From an uncultured Porphyromonadaceae bacterium (GTDB taxonomy: Bacteria > Bacteroidota > Bacteroidia > Bacteroidales > Muribaculaceae): DNA of 64,000 nucleotides. Below are positions 1 through 7,173 of this stretch, one piece after another (the stretch's first letter is position 1; each line of letters begins with the position of its first letter). The translations under genes were made by a program, and so were the position numbers. Where the stretch lies: positions 7,126-71,125 of the forward strand of contig CABPYL010000013.1 in assembly GCA_902461565.1 (NCBI GenBank), read 5' to 3'. A model generated the notes under the pieces. The model was not told where the DNA came from. It worked only from the letters and a program-made list of their open reading frames with translations, and ran no database searches.

Positions 1-576
1 GGGATGTCGGGCTACGAGCTGTGTCAGAAGCTCAAGACATCGGTGGAAACAAGTCATATCCCCGTAATTCTGCTGAGTGCCCTGAGCGAGCGCGAGAGTA
101 TTATACTCGGCCTCGAGTCGGGCGCCAACGACTATATAGTGAAGCCGTTCGACATATCGGTGCTGCGCCTGCGCATACGCAATATCCTTGCTTCGCGCCG
201 CCAGATGCAGACGCGCATAATGTCCGGTGAGGAGCAGCCCGGAAAGGAGGAGGCTATCAACGAGCTCGACCGCGAATTCATGGAACGGATAATGGCCGAG
301 ATAGACGGGCATATCAGTGATTCGGAGTATTCCATCGCCGATCTGTGCCGCGACATGGGCATGAGCCGCACAACAATCTACAACAAAATAAAGGCGCTGA
401 GCGGCGAATCGATAAACGAGTATATACGCGTACGGCGCCTGAGCAAGGCAAAGGAACTTCTGGAAAGTCGCCGGTATACCATCAGCGAAGTGGCCTACAT
501 GACCGGCTTTTCAGATCCGAAGTATTTCAGTACCTGTTTCAAGAAACAGTATGGCATCAGCCCGAGCAAACTTTAG
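1..576 (+). CDS. Hybrid two-component (HTCS) regulator, C-terminal part only
   Basis: The reading frame is open at base 1, so only the last ~190 residues are present and the true start lies upstream. The visible part begins inside a response-regulator receiver domain; the conserved lysine is in DYIVKPF, while the phospho-acceptor Asp is outside the window. It continues into an AraC-type double helix-turn-helix (from about SIADLCRDMGMSRTTIY to YFSTCFKKQYGISPSKL). In Bacteroidota this order is typical of HTCS proteins, which sense a glycan fragment in the periplasm and activate an adjacent PUL. The locus that follows (to 28456) is such a PUL, and its promoters carry a shared 21-bp-spaced repeat, so this protein is the likely regulator. 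A plain response regulator of AraC type cannot be excluded without the upstream sequence. Confidence 0.9.
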   Translation, partial: GMSGYELCQKLKTSVETSHIPVILLSALSERESIILGLESGANDYIVKPFDISVLRLRIRNILASRRQMQTRIMSGEEQPGKEEAINELDREFMERIMAEIDGHISDSEYSIADLCRDMGMSRTTIYNKIKALSGESINEYIRVRRLSKAKELLESRRYTISEVAYMTGFSDPKYFSTCFKKQYGISPSKL

Positions 577-587
577 GAATTGGCAGT

Positions 588-645
588 ATTTCCACCTTTT
601 TTGACGTTTCCAAAACTACAGTTAAAGAAATCGTCGCTAATATTG
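588..645 (+). promoter_or_regulatory. Predicted HTCS-dependent promoter P1
   Basis: The half-site TTTCCACCT is at 589-597, and a weaker copy (TTTCCAAAACT) sits 21 bp further on. A -7 element TAATATTG (638-645, close to TAnnTTTG) follows 44 bp after the ACC of the first half-site. A 67-base stretch ending at TAATATTGCA aligns without gaps to the promoter at 1919-1985. The start codon of the acyltransferase gene is at 669. Confidence 0.7.
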
Positions 646-668
646 CAGCAGGTTTATAATAATATGCT

Positions 669-1889
669 ATGGAAAACGCAAGGAAGTTTACCGGGCGAAA
701 CGGAGCGATAGATATGCTCCGGGGCCTAACGGTGCTCGTAATGATTTTTGTGAACAGTTTCTGGAAGCTGGAAGGTGTACCGCATTGGCTTGAGCATGCC
801 GCATGGGGCGAAGATTTCATGGGCCTGGCCGACATCGTTTTTCCTTGTTTCCTTTTTGCCGTTGGAATGTCGATACCATATGCCATAGAGCGGCGCAGCG
901 CCAAAGGCTGTAGCGACGCATCCACCCTTCTGCATATTCTGATGCGCACATTCGCACTACTGGTTACGGGCGCTTTCTTAGGTAACTCGGAGGGATGGAT
1001 ATCGGATGATGCGCCGTATCCAATGGGGGCATACTGGATTCTGATGCTTGCAGGTTTTATATGTGTATGGAACCAGTATCCGCGCGAGGCATCGCAACGG
1101 CTGCGATACGTATTCGCCGGGCTTAAGATTGCCGGCGCGGCTATTATGATATACCTTATGCTCACTTTCCGCAACGGCGAAGGGCATGTGTTCGGTTTCC
1201 GCACCAGTATTCTCGGGCTTATCGGCTGGGCATATCTTATATGTGCAGTGGCCTATCTGATTGTACGTGATCATCCGACGCGGCTGCTTGCCATATTCGG
1301 GGTGTTTGTGCTTATAAATATTTTTACCTCGCCGCTTAACGCGGCATACGGTTCGCATCCGATACTCGATTTTCCTGACGGTAATTTCTTGGGCGGATTT
1401 CTGCATACAATCCATGTTGGCAACGGTGGTCTTTGCGCCTGCACTATGGGAGGTCTTGTTCTGTCGGTGCTGAGTGAACGCTACCGCGGATCAGGCAATA
1501 AAAAACTGCTTGCCACCCTGGCAGTGTCGGCAGCACTCGCCTTGGCCGGGACGGCGGCCCACCATTTCTATATTGTTTCCAAGATAGCGGCGACTCTCCC
1601 GTGGGTATGCTTCTCTATGGCTGTCGCAAGCGCCCTCTACGGTATCTTTACATGGCTTAACGGCCGCGGTCTTTCCGGCTGGTTCCGCATAATCCGCCCG
1701 GCCGGCACGGCCACGCTCACGGCATATATGGTTCCGTATCTTCTGTACGGCATCGACAATCTTTTTGGAATCAATATAGATTTTTTCAGTGCCGGCATAC
1801 CCGGCTTGCTCAACTGTGCGCTGTTCTCCCTTGTGTGCATCTGGGTTACTGGTCTGCTGGAGGTTCTTGGCATAAAGCTGAAGCTATAG
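669..1889 (+). CDS. HGSNAT-like membrane acyltransferase (DUF5009 family)
   Basis: A 406-residue polytopic membrane protein with about ten hydrophobic segments. The start (FTGRNGAIDMLRGLTVLVMI) is typical of the DUF5009 / heparan-alpha-glucosaminide N-acetyltransferase group. The segment around His43 (LEHAAWG...LADIVFPCFLFAVG) resembles the part of human HGSNAT containing its reported active-site His (KHASWNG...VADLVFPWFVF, from memory). HGSNAT moves acetyl groups from cytosolic acetyl-CoA across a membrane to terminal glucosamine. Here the inferred role is transfer of an acyl group to a periplasmic sugar, plausibly re-N-acetylation of GlcN ends so that exo-enzymes can proceed. The neighbours (sugar kinase, NagB-like deaminase, NagP-like permease) fit amino-sugar use. 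It has its own promoter, which shares the operator of the rest of the locus. The substrate is unproven. Confidence 0.8.
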   Translation: MENARKFTGRNGAIDMLRGLTVLVMIFVNSFWKLEGVPHWLEHAAWGEDFMGLADIVFPCFLFAVGMSIPYAIERRSAKGCSDASTLLHILMRTFALLVTGAFLGNSEGWISDDAPYPMGAYWILMLAGFICVWNQYPREASQRLRYVFAGLKIAGAAIMIYLMLTFRNGEGHVFGFRTSILGLIGWAYLICAVAYLIVRDHPTRLLAIFGVFVLINIFTSPLNAAYGSHPILDFPDGNFLGGFLHTIHVGNGGLCACTMGGLVLSVLSERYRGSGNKKLLATLAVSAALALAGTAAHHFYIVSKIAATLPWVCFSMAVASALYGIFTWLNGRGLSGWFRIIRPAGTATLTAYMVPYLLYGIDNLFGINIDFFSAGIPGLLNCALFSLVCIWVTGLLEVLGIKLKL

Positions 1890-1925
1890 GCGGGGAAATA
1901 GGTTTAAGAATTGTCATTTGACGCC

Positions 1926-1983
1926 ATTTCCACCTTTTTTGACATTTTCCCAACCTCTATGCGGAAAATCGGTGCTAATATTG
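1926..1983 (+). promoter_or_regulatory. Predicted HTCS-dependent promoter P2
   Basis: Two clear half-sites, TTTCCACCT (ACCT at 1932) and TTTTCCCAACCT (ACCT at 1953), are exactly 21 bp apart. A -7 element TAATATTG lies at 1976-1983, 44 bp from the first ACC, the same geometry as P1. It drives the ROK kinase operon; the 5' UTR would be about 50 nt. Confidence 0.75.
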
Positions 1984-2041
1984 CACTTGAAAAAGTAACG
2001 CAGACGCGTTCCCCGTTATAAACACTTCATTTCTTCTTGTC

Positions 2042-2986
2042 ATGGAAACATATCTTTGCCTGGATTTCGGAGGTACAAAACTGCTTGTCGGCGAGGTTGA
2101 CGCTTCGGGCAACATTCTCCGATATAAAAAATACGATACCGGATTCTTTAACCAGCAGAAGGCCGTCGATATGATAAACGAATCGATAGCCGACTATATC
2201 GCTACTATGGGGTGGCACAACGGACAGAAGCCCGTGAGCATGGGCGTTGGTCTGATAGGCCGCGTGAATACTGCCGAGGGCGTATGGCTTCAGATCGACC
2301 CCAGCAGAACACAGCCCATACCTCTTGCCGCGCAGCTGACCGAGAAATTCGGTATACCGTGCCACATCGACAACGACGTAAAAAGCGCAACCCGCGCCGA
2401 AAGAGTGTGGGGTTTCGGTCAGGTTTCCAATAATTTCATATATATCAATGTAGGTACCGGGCTTGCAGCCGGTATAGTAGTGAACGGCCATCAGATTCGC
2501 GGGGCGCATTTCAACGCCGGCGAGATTGGCCACAGCGTAGTGGGCGTGAGCAACGGTGTGCGTTGCGGATGCGGACGAATGAACTGTGTGGAGACGATTG
2601 TCTCCGGCATAGGCTTCGACCGCAGTGCCCGCGAGCTGAAAAAACTCCATCCAACAGCCTTGGCTATTCCCGAGGACGAAAGCGAGCGTGTTTCCGTGGC
2701 CGACATCTACAATCTGTGTCTCAAAGGCGATGAGCTCGCATGCCAGCTCGTGGAAAATGCCGCACAGGCGCTTGCCGACCTTATAATGAATCTTGTGCGT
2801 TTCTCCGATCCCGATACGGTGGTTCTCGGCGGCGGCATAGTATCCAATGGTTTCATGTACGAGAAAGTGCTTACAAAGCTCAATCCCACTACGATGCGTT
2901 TTGTTACCAACGGCGTGGTGCTTACAAAACTTAACCCGGATTATATCGGACTTTTAGGCGCCGCAGCTGTGGCAATGGACAAATGA
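2042..2986 (+). CDS. ROK family sugar kinase (GlcNAc/GlcN or glucose kinase)
   Basis: A cytoplasmic 314-residue ROK kinase. The ATP-binding loop is LDFGGTKLLVGEVD at the N-terminus, the catalytic base is probably Asp112 in HIDNDV, and the zinc site is formed by His164 of GEIGH with Cys175, Cys177 and Cys182 in CGCGRMNC. ROK kinases phosphorylate hexoses or N-acylhexosamines. The next gene encodes a glucosamine-6-phosphate deaminase-like protein whose ATG overlaps this stop (ATGA at 2983), so an amino-sugar substrate is likely. No nagA-type deacetylase is nearby; the sugar could be GlcN itself, or nagA is elsewhere. It is the first gene of a four-gene operon from P2. Confidence 0.9.
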   Translation: METYLCLDFGGTKLLVGEVDASGNILRYKKYDTGFFNQQKAVDMINESIADYIATMGWHNGQKPVSMGVGLIGRVNTAEGVWLQIDPSRTQPIPLAAQLTEKFGIPCHIDNDVKSATRAERVWGFGQVSNNFIYINVGTGLAAGIVVNGHQIRGAHFNAGEIGHSVVGVSNGVRCGCGRMNCVETIVSGIGFDRSARELKKLHPTALAIPEDESERVSVADIYNLCLKGDELACQLVENAAQALADLIMNLVRFSDPDTVVLGGGIVSNGFMYEKVLTKLNPTTMRFVTNGVVLTKLNPDYIGLLGAAAVAMDK

Positions 2987-3720
2987 AAATTACAGTTTTA
3001 GACAGCGAGAAACAGTTTGACGACGTTGCCGCAGGGCGCGTTGTAGAACAGATAACAGAGAAGAAAAACAGCGTAATCGGTCTTTCAACGGGTCGTACGA
3101 CGGGCAACATGCACCGCCGCATTGCACAACTATACAAGGAAAAAGGTTTTGATATCAGCGAACTGACGCTTTTCGGCGTTGACGAGGTTATCGGCGTGCC
3201 ACGAGAGTATTTCGGGGCATGCTACACCATGCTCAAGACCGAAATTGTAGACGGTCTGGGTCTCGATGACAATCATTTTCTTATGCTTCCCACAAAATCG
3301 GACGATTTTGCAGAAAGCTGTGCCGCATTTGTGGAGGAAATAGGTAAACGCGGCGGCATAGATCTGCTTGTTCTCGGCCTTGGCGAGAACGGCCATCTGG
3401 GTTTCAACCAGCCCGGTTCTCCGTTCGGCCTCGACGCATGGACCACAAAAATGAACATAGAGCTTGAGGAGCGTATCGGCCGCGAGACCGGAATAAAGGA
3501 AGGTCTCGGAGGTGCCACCCTCGGACTTAAAGGTATGATGAACGCACGCCGTATCGTACTGGTTGCCAAAGGGAAAAACAAAGCCGGGATAGTGAAAGAG
3601 ATGTTCGGGTGCCCCATCACCCCGGAGGTGCCTGCATCGGTATTGCGGCTACATCCGGAAGTCGAGTTTATCTTCGACGCCGAGGCTGCATCGTTAATCA
3701 ACCCCAAGACAATCCGATAG
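2983..3720 (+). CDS. Glucosamine-6-phosphate deaminase-like protein (NagB family)
   Basis: A 245-residue member of the NagB/RpiA-like isomerase superfamily. Features seen are the phosphate loop GLSTGRTTGNMH, the active-site region FGVDEVIGVPREYFGACY, the central GLGENGHLGFNQPGSPF, and the C-terminal substrate segment RIVLVAKGKNKAGIVKEM. The family converts GlcN-6-P to fructose-6-P and ammonia; some relatives act on GalN-6-P. It is slightly shorter than E. coli NagB (about 266 aa), as is common for this subgroup. The start codon overlaps the upstream kinase stop, so the two are translationally coupled. Together they would bring a phosphorylated amino sugar into glycolysis. Confidence 0.88.
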   Translation: MKITVLDSEKQFDDVAAGRVVEQITEKKNSVIGLSTGRTTGNMHRRIAQLYKEKGFDISELTLFGVDEVIGVPREYFGACYTMLKTEIVDGLGLDDNHFLMLPTKSDDFAESCAAFVEEIGKRGGIDLLVLGLGENGHLGFNQPGSPFGLDAWTTKMNIELEERIGRETGIKEGLGGATLGLKGMMNARRIVLVAKGKNKAGIVKEMFGCPITPEVPASVLRLHPEVEFIFDAEAASLINPKTIR

Positions 3721-3723
3721 ACA

Positions 3724-4992
3724 ATGGATATGACAGCCACAGAGCGCGAACGCGCCAACTATCTTGCTCCGTTCCTTACAATGGTGTTTCTTTTCCTGGT
3801 GGTAGGCTTCCTCACTACAGCCAACAGCCAGTTCCAGGCACCGTTGCAGGGTATGCTTCTTTCGGGCATGAAAGGTCTTAAAAATACATTCGCAACATTA
3901 ATAACGTTCTCTTGGTTTCTTGCCTATCCCATCTTTGGCGGCATAGGCGCGCGCTGGGTCAACAACGCCGGCTACCGCACGACACTTGTCCGCGGTCTCG
4001 CCGTTATGTTTGTGGGCCTGGCGCTTACATTCAGCTGCTCGTTCTTTGCCGTAACGTTCCCCGATGCCGTAATCCGCGCCGGTGAATACTCCGTTCCCGG
4101 GGCGTTTATCCTCTTCTTGCTCGGTTCGTTTGTTACCGGCGGTTCGGCGACGGTGCTGCAGGTGGTTATAAACCCATACCTTACGGCATGTACCGTAAAA
4201 GGAACTCAGGCTGTGCAGCGAATGGCCATTGGCGGAACTGCCAACTCGATAGGCACAACCGTGGCGCCGTATTTCGTTACGGGCATAGTGTTCGGCGGCC
4301 TGGCGACGGACAGCATCACGGTTGACAGCCTGATGATGCCTTTCCTCTGTTTGATGGCGGTAGTTGCTATTTTGGCGATCAGTCTGCGCAAGATCGCACT
4401 ACCCGACATACAGAACACCCGCGACGACGGCGGTGCGAAACTCGAAAAGAGCGTATGGTCGTTCAGTCATCTCACACTTGGTGTGGTAGCTATATTCTTC
4501 TATGTAGGTGCCGAAGTATGCGTGGGCGCCAACATAAACATGTATGCCTTCGAGCAGGGCATCGCGTCGCCCGCCTTGCTTGCCACGCTATACTGGGGCG
4601 GAATGCTTGCAGGACGTCTGGTGGGTAGCTCACTGAGTAAGATTTCTCCGCGTACCCAGCTGACAGTAACCACAATAGGTGCCGCAATTCTGGTTTCACT
4701 CGCAATGATTTTCGAAGACGCGTGGCTGCTGAGCGCCGTAGGACTGTTCCATTCCATCATGTGGGGCTGCATCTACACCCTCGCTGTCGCCAAGCTGGGC
4801 AAATATACATCTGTTGCAACCGGCGTTTTCATGATAGGTGTTGTCGGCGGTGCAATCCTGCCGCTTCTGCAGGGCGCCCTGGCCGATATGCTTGGCGGCT
4901 GGAGGGGCACATGGGGCCTCGTAATAGTGAGCGAGATAATTATGCTGCTGTATGCTTTGGTCGGTTCCAAGATTCGTCAGACAGCCGAATGA
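3724..4992 (+). CDS. MFS sugar permease, FucP/NagP family
   Basis: A 422-residue inner-membrane transporter with about 12 hydrophobic helices. The N-terminal stretch (FLVVGFLTTANSQFQAPLQG) and the segment NPYLTACTVKGTQAVQRM fit the FucP-like sugar:proton symporter group, which includes the NagP GlcNAc permease of PUL-bearing bacteria. It starts 3 nt after the deaminase stop; an in-frame ATG at 3730 is an alternative start. Its place between the kinase/deaminase and a GH18 lipoprotein suggests it imports the monosaccharide (probably GlcNAc or GlcN) released in the periplasm. Specificity cannot be read from sequence. Confidence 0.88.
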   Translation: MDMTATERERANYLAPFLTMVFLFLVVGFLTTANSQFQAPLQGMLLSGMKGLKNTFATLITFSWFLAYPIFGGIGARWVNNAGYRTTLVRGLAVMFVGLALTFSCSFFAVTFPDAVIRAGEYSVPGAFILFLLGSFVTGGSATVLQVVINPYLTACTVKGTQAVQRMAIGGTANSIGTTVAPYFVTGIVFGGLATDSITVDSLMMPFLCLMAVVAILAISLRKIALPDIQNTRDDGGAKLEKSVWSFSHLTLGVVAIFFYVGAEVCVGANINMYAFEQGIASPALLATLYWGGMLAGRLVGSSLSKISPRTQLTVTTIGAAILVSLAMIFEDAWLLSAVGLFHSIMWGCIYTLAVAKLGKYTSVATGVFMIGVVGGAILPLLQGALADMLGGWRGTWGLVIVSEIIMLLYALVGSKIRQTAE

Positions 4993-5037
4993 TATAAACA
5001 GAGAAACATTTTGTACAACCAACATAAAATCACACTA

Positions 5038-6759
5038 ATGAAATTAAATATTATAGCTTCCGCTGTCCTTGCTCTGGGTCTTGTTGCCTGCAGCTCCGGC
5101 AAAAAAGCTGTGGAGCCTGTTGCCGAGGCGCCTGCCGAAAAGATTGTGGTGGCCTACGTTACCTCCTGGTCGGACGTTATGCCCGATCCGAAGTACATGA
5201 CGCATATCAACTACGCTTTCGGGCATGTGAGCGAAACATTCGACGGCGTAGGCATAGCCAATCCCGAACGCCTTGCACAGATTTCCGCACTCAGGCAGGA
5301 TGCGCCGCACCTCAATGTACTCCTCTCCATCGGCGGGTGGGGTAGCGGCCGCTTCAGCGAGATGGCTGCCGATTCGCTCAAGCGCCTATCTTTCGCCCGC
5401 GATTGCAAGCGTGTGGTGGATGAATATTCCCTGGACGGCATAGACATAGACTGGGAATATCCCACAAGCAACGCCGCCGGGATATCTTCGTCGCCCGACG
5501 ACACCGCCAACTTTACCAAGATGATGCGCGACATACGCGCAGCCATCGGTGCCGACAAGCTGCTGACACTCGCTACTGTGGACAATGCTAAATTCATCGA
5601 TTTCCATGCAATACTGCCGTATATCGACTTTGTAAACACAATGTCGTATGATATGGGCAATCCTCCTTATCTCCACTCGGGTCTCTATGACTCCGAACAT
5701 ACCAACGGCCACACAACCGATGCAAGCGTGCGCGCTCACCTGGCTGCCGGCGTTCCGCCGTCCATGTTGGTTGTAGGTATGCCTTTCTATGGCCGCGGCA
5801 AGGGGCCTTTCCATTCGTTTGCCGACTACGGCAAAATGGAACAGCTTCCCGAAGGCTATACCGAGCATTGGGACGATGATGCAAAGGTTCCTTATATCAC
5901 CGATGCCGAGGGGAATCTTGTACTCGGTTTCGAGAATGCCCGTTCCCTGGCCATCAAGTGCGAGTATGTGATTAACCACGGCTATCGCGGCGCGATGTAC
6001 TGGGATTATTCTCTGGACGACGACAAAAACACTCTGCGTTCCACCGTTGCCGACAATATTCTGGGTAAGAAAGACCGCAAGCATGTCCTTGTTATCAACG
6101 AGGGAGGCGGACAGCACGGCCCGTTCACAAAAGCCGCTATGGAGTGGCTGCACAAATACGGCAATGAGAAAGGATTTGCTGTTAACGAGATACGCCGTGC
6201 CAATCCGATAAGCGAGCGTTTCCTCAAGGACTACGACCTCGTTATTCAGCTCGATTTCCCGCCTTATACATGGCCCGACTATTCCAAGGACGCTTTTGTG
6301 GATTATATTGAAAACGGCAAGGGCGCCTGGATTGGCTTCCACCATGCCACACTCCTTGGCGACTTCGACGGCTACCCCATGTGGCAGTGGTTCAGCGACT
6401 ACATGGGCGGCGTAACGTTCAAAAACTATATCGCCGGCCTCGCCGACGGCACTGTGGCCGTGGAGGATGACAAACATCCGGTAATGAAGGGTATAGACAG
6501 GAATTTTGTACTGCCTGACGATGAATGGTATACCTACGACCGCACTCCGCGCCCCAATGTGCGTGTGCTTGCGTCCGTAGACGAGGACAGCTATTCCCCC
6601 GCATCCGATATAAAGATGGGCGACCATCCCGTTATCTGGACAAACGAAAGCATGAAAGCAAAAAATGTGTATTTTCAGTTCGGACACAGTCCCAAGCTTC
6701 TCGCGAACGAATCGTTTACAAGACTTTTCGGCAATGCGATAGACTGGTGCCTCGAATAA
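5038..6759 (+). CDS. GH18 / ThuA-domain fusion lipoprotein
   Basis: A 573-residue lipoprotein. ATG at 5038 was chosen over an upstream TTG (5011) because it gives a clean signal peptide with lipobox LVAC (Cys18). Residues ~35-340 are a GH18 barrel: substrate motif LLSIGGWGSG, catalytic DGIDIDWE (Asp133, Asp136, Asp138, Glu140), late segment GYRGAMYWDYSLDDD. GH18 enzymes cut beta-1,4 bonds next to GlcNAc using the N-acetyl group. Residues ~348-572 are a ThuA-like domain (WIGFHHA, DDEWY, PVIWTN, FGH). The same ThuA motifs recur in the separate protein at 18298. Fusion of a chitinase-fold hydrolase to ThuA is unusual. It is the last gene of the P2 operon, followed by a terminator at 6914-6952. 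Confidence 0.87.
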   Translation: MKLNIIASAVLALGLVACSSGKKAVEPVAEAPAEKIVVAYVTSWSDVMPDPKYMTHINYAFGHVSETFDGVGIANPERLAQISALRQDAPHLNVLLSIGGWGSGRFSEMAADSLKRLSFARDCKRVVDEYSLDGIDIDWEYPTSNAAGISSSPDDTANFTKMMRDIRAAIGADKLLTLATVDNAKFIDFHAILPYIDFVNTMSYDMGNPPYLHSGLYDSEHTNGHTTDASVRAHLAAGVPPSMLVVGMPFYGRGKGPFHSFADYGKMEQLPEGYTEHWDDDAKVPYITDAEGNLVLGFENARSLAIKCEYVINHGYRGAMYWDYSLDDDKNTLRSTVADNILGKKDRKHVLVINEGGGQHGPFTKAAMEWLHKYGNEKGFAVNEIRRANPISERFLKDYDLVIQLDFPPYTWPDYSKDAFVDYIENGKGAWIGFHHATLLGDFDGYPMWQWFSDYMGGVTFKNYIAGLADGTVAVEDDKHPVMKGIDRNFVLPDDEWYTYDRTPRPNVRVLASVDEDSYSPASDIKMGDHPVIWTNESMKAKNVYFQFGHSPKLLANESFTRLFGNAIDWCLE

Positions 6760-6913
6760 TAAAAAGTGGTTTAGTTTTTTGGTATGGTTTCACAATACCG
6801 GCTACAGCCGGATGAAGCTCACAGTTTCTAAGGTAAAAAAGCTGTCCTGCGAAGAACGGCAATGAAAAAGGAAGCACATTTTGGTATGTGCTCTGTTTAG
6901 GTTAAGAATCAAT

Positions 6914-6952
6914 AACTCGCCAAGTCCTTATCAGAGGATCTGGCGAGTTTTT
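6914..6952 (+). terminator. Rho-independent terminator of the ROK-GH18 operon
   Basis: The arms AACTCGCCA (6914-6922) and TGGCGAGTT (6941-6949) pair perfectly over 9 bp and run into a T-rich tail (TTTTTCGTTTT). A short inner stem TCCT/AGGA lies in the loop. Confidence 0.85.
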
Positions 6953-7015
6953 CGTTTTGGCCGGTACCCATTTCATTGGGGCCATAAACGGGATGTGAAG
7001 AGGTTGAAAAGATGA

Positions 7016-7137
7016 TTTTTCAACCTCGGTTGACGATTTTTAAACCTGTAAAAGCGCTAAAAACAGACGTTTGCAGTTTTCAAACCTTTAATGTTATTTT
7101 TTACACTTTTCTGTAAAGATTTGTCAATAATATTGCA
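7016..7137 (+). promoter_or_regulatory. Predicted HTCS-dependent promoter P3 (susC operon)
   Basis: A distal pair of half-sites, TTTTTCAACCT (7016-7026) and TTTTTAAACCT (7037-7047), is exactly 21 bp apart. A proximal half-site TTTTCAAACCT (7077-7087) lies 44 bp (ACC to TAA) before the -7 element TAATATTG at 7128-7135, the same distance as in P1 and P2. The distal copy also shares ACCTnnnTTGACG with P1. The mRNA start would be near 7141. Confidence 0.7.
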
Positions 7138-7173
7138 CCCGGAAAGATAACCACTCATTATTTATTAAATTTA

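Larger units (their letters stand above)
6760..7173. other. 414-bp gap: structured 3' region, terminator and P3 promoter
   Basis: No convincing gene. Three hairpins follow the GH18-ThuA stop: CCGGCT/AGCCGG (6798-6811), AGCACAT/ATGTGCT (6873-6892) and the terminator at 6914-6952. The second half (7016-7137) holds the operator repeats and -7 element of the susC promoter. Confidence 0.6.
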
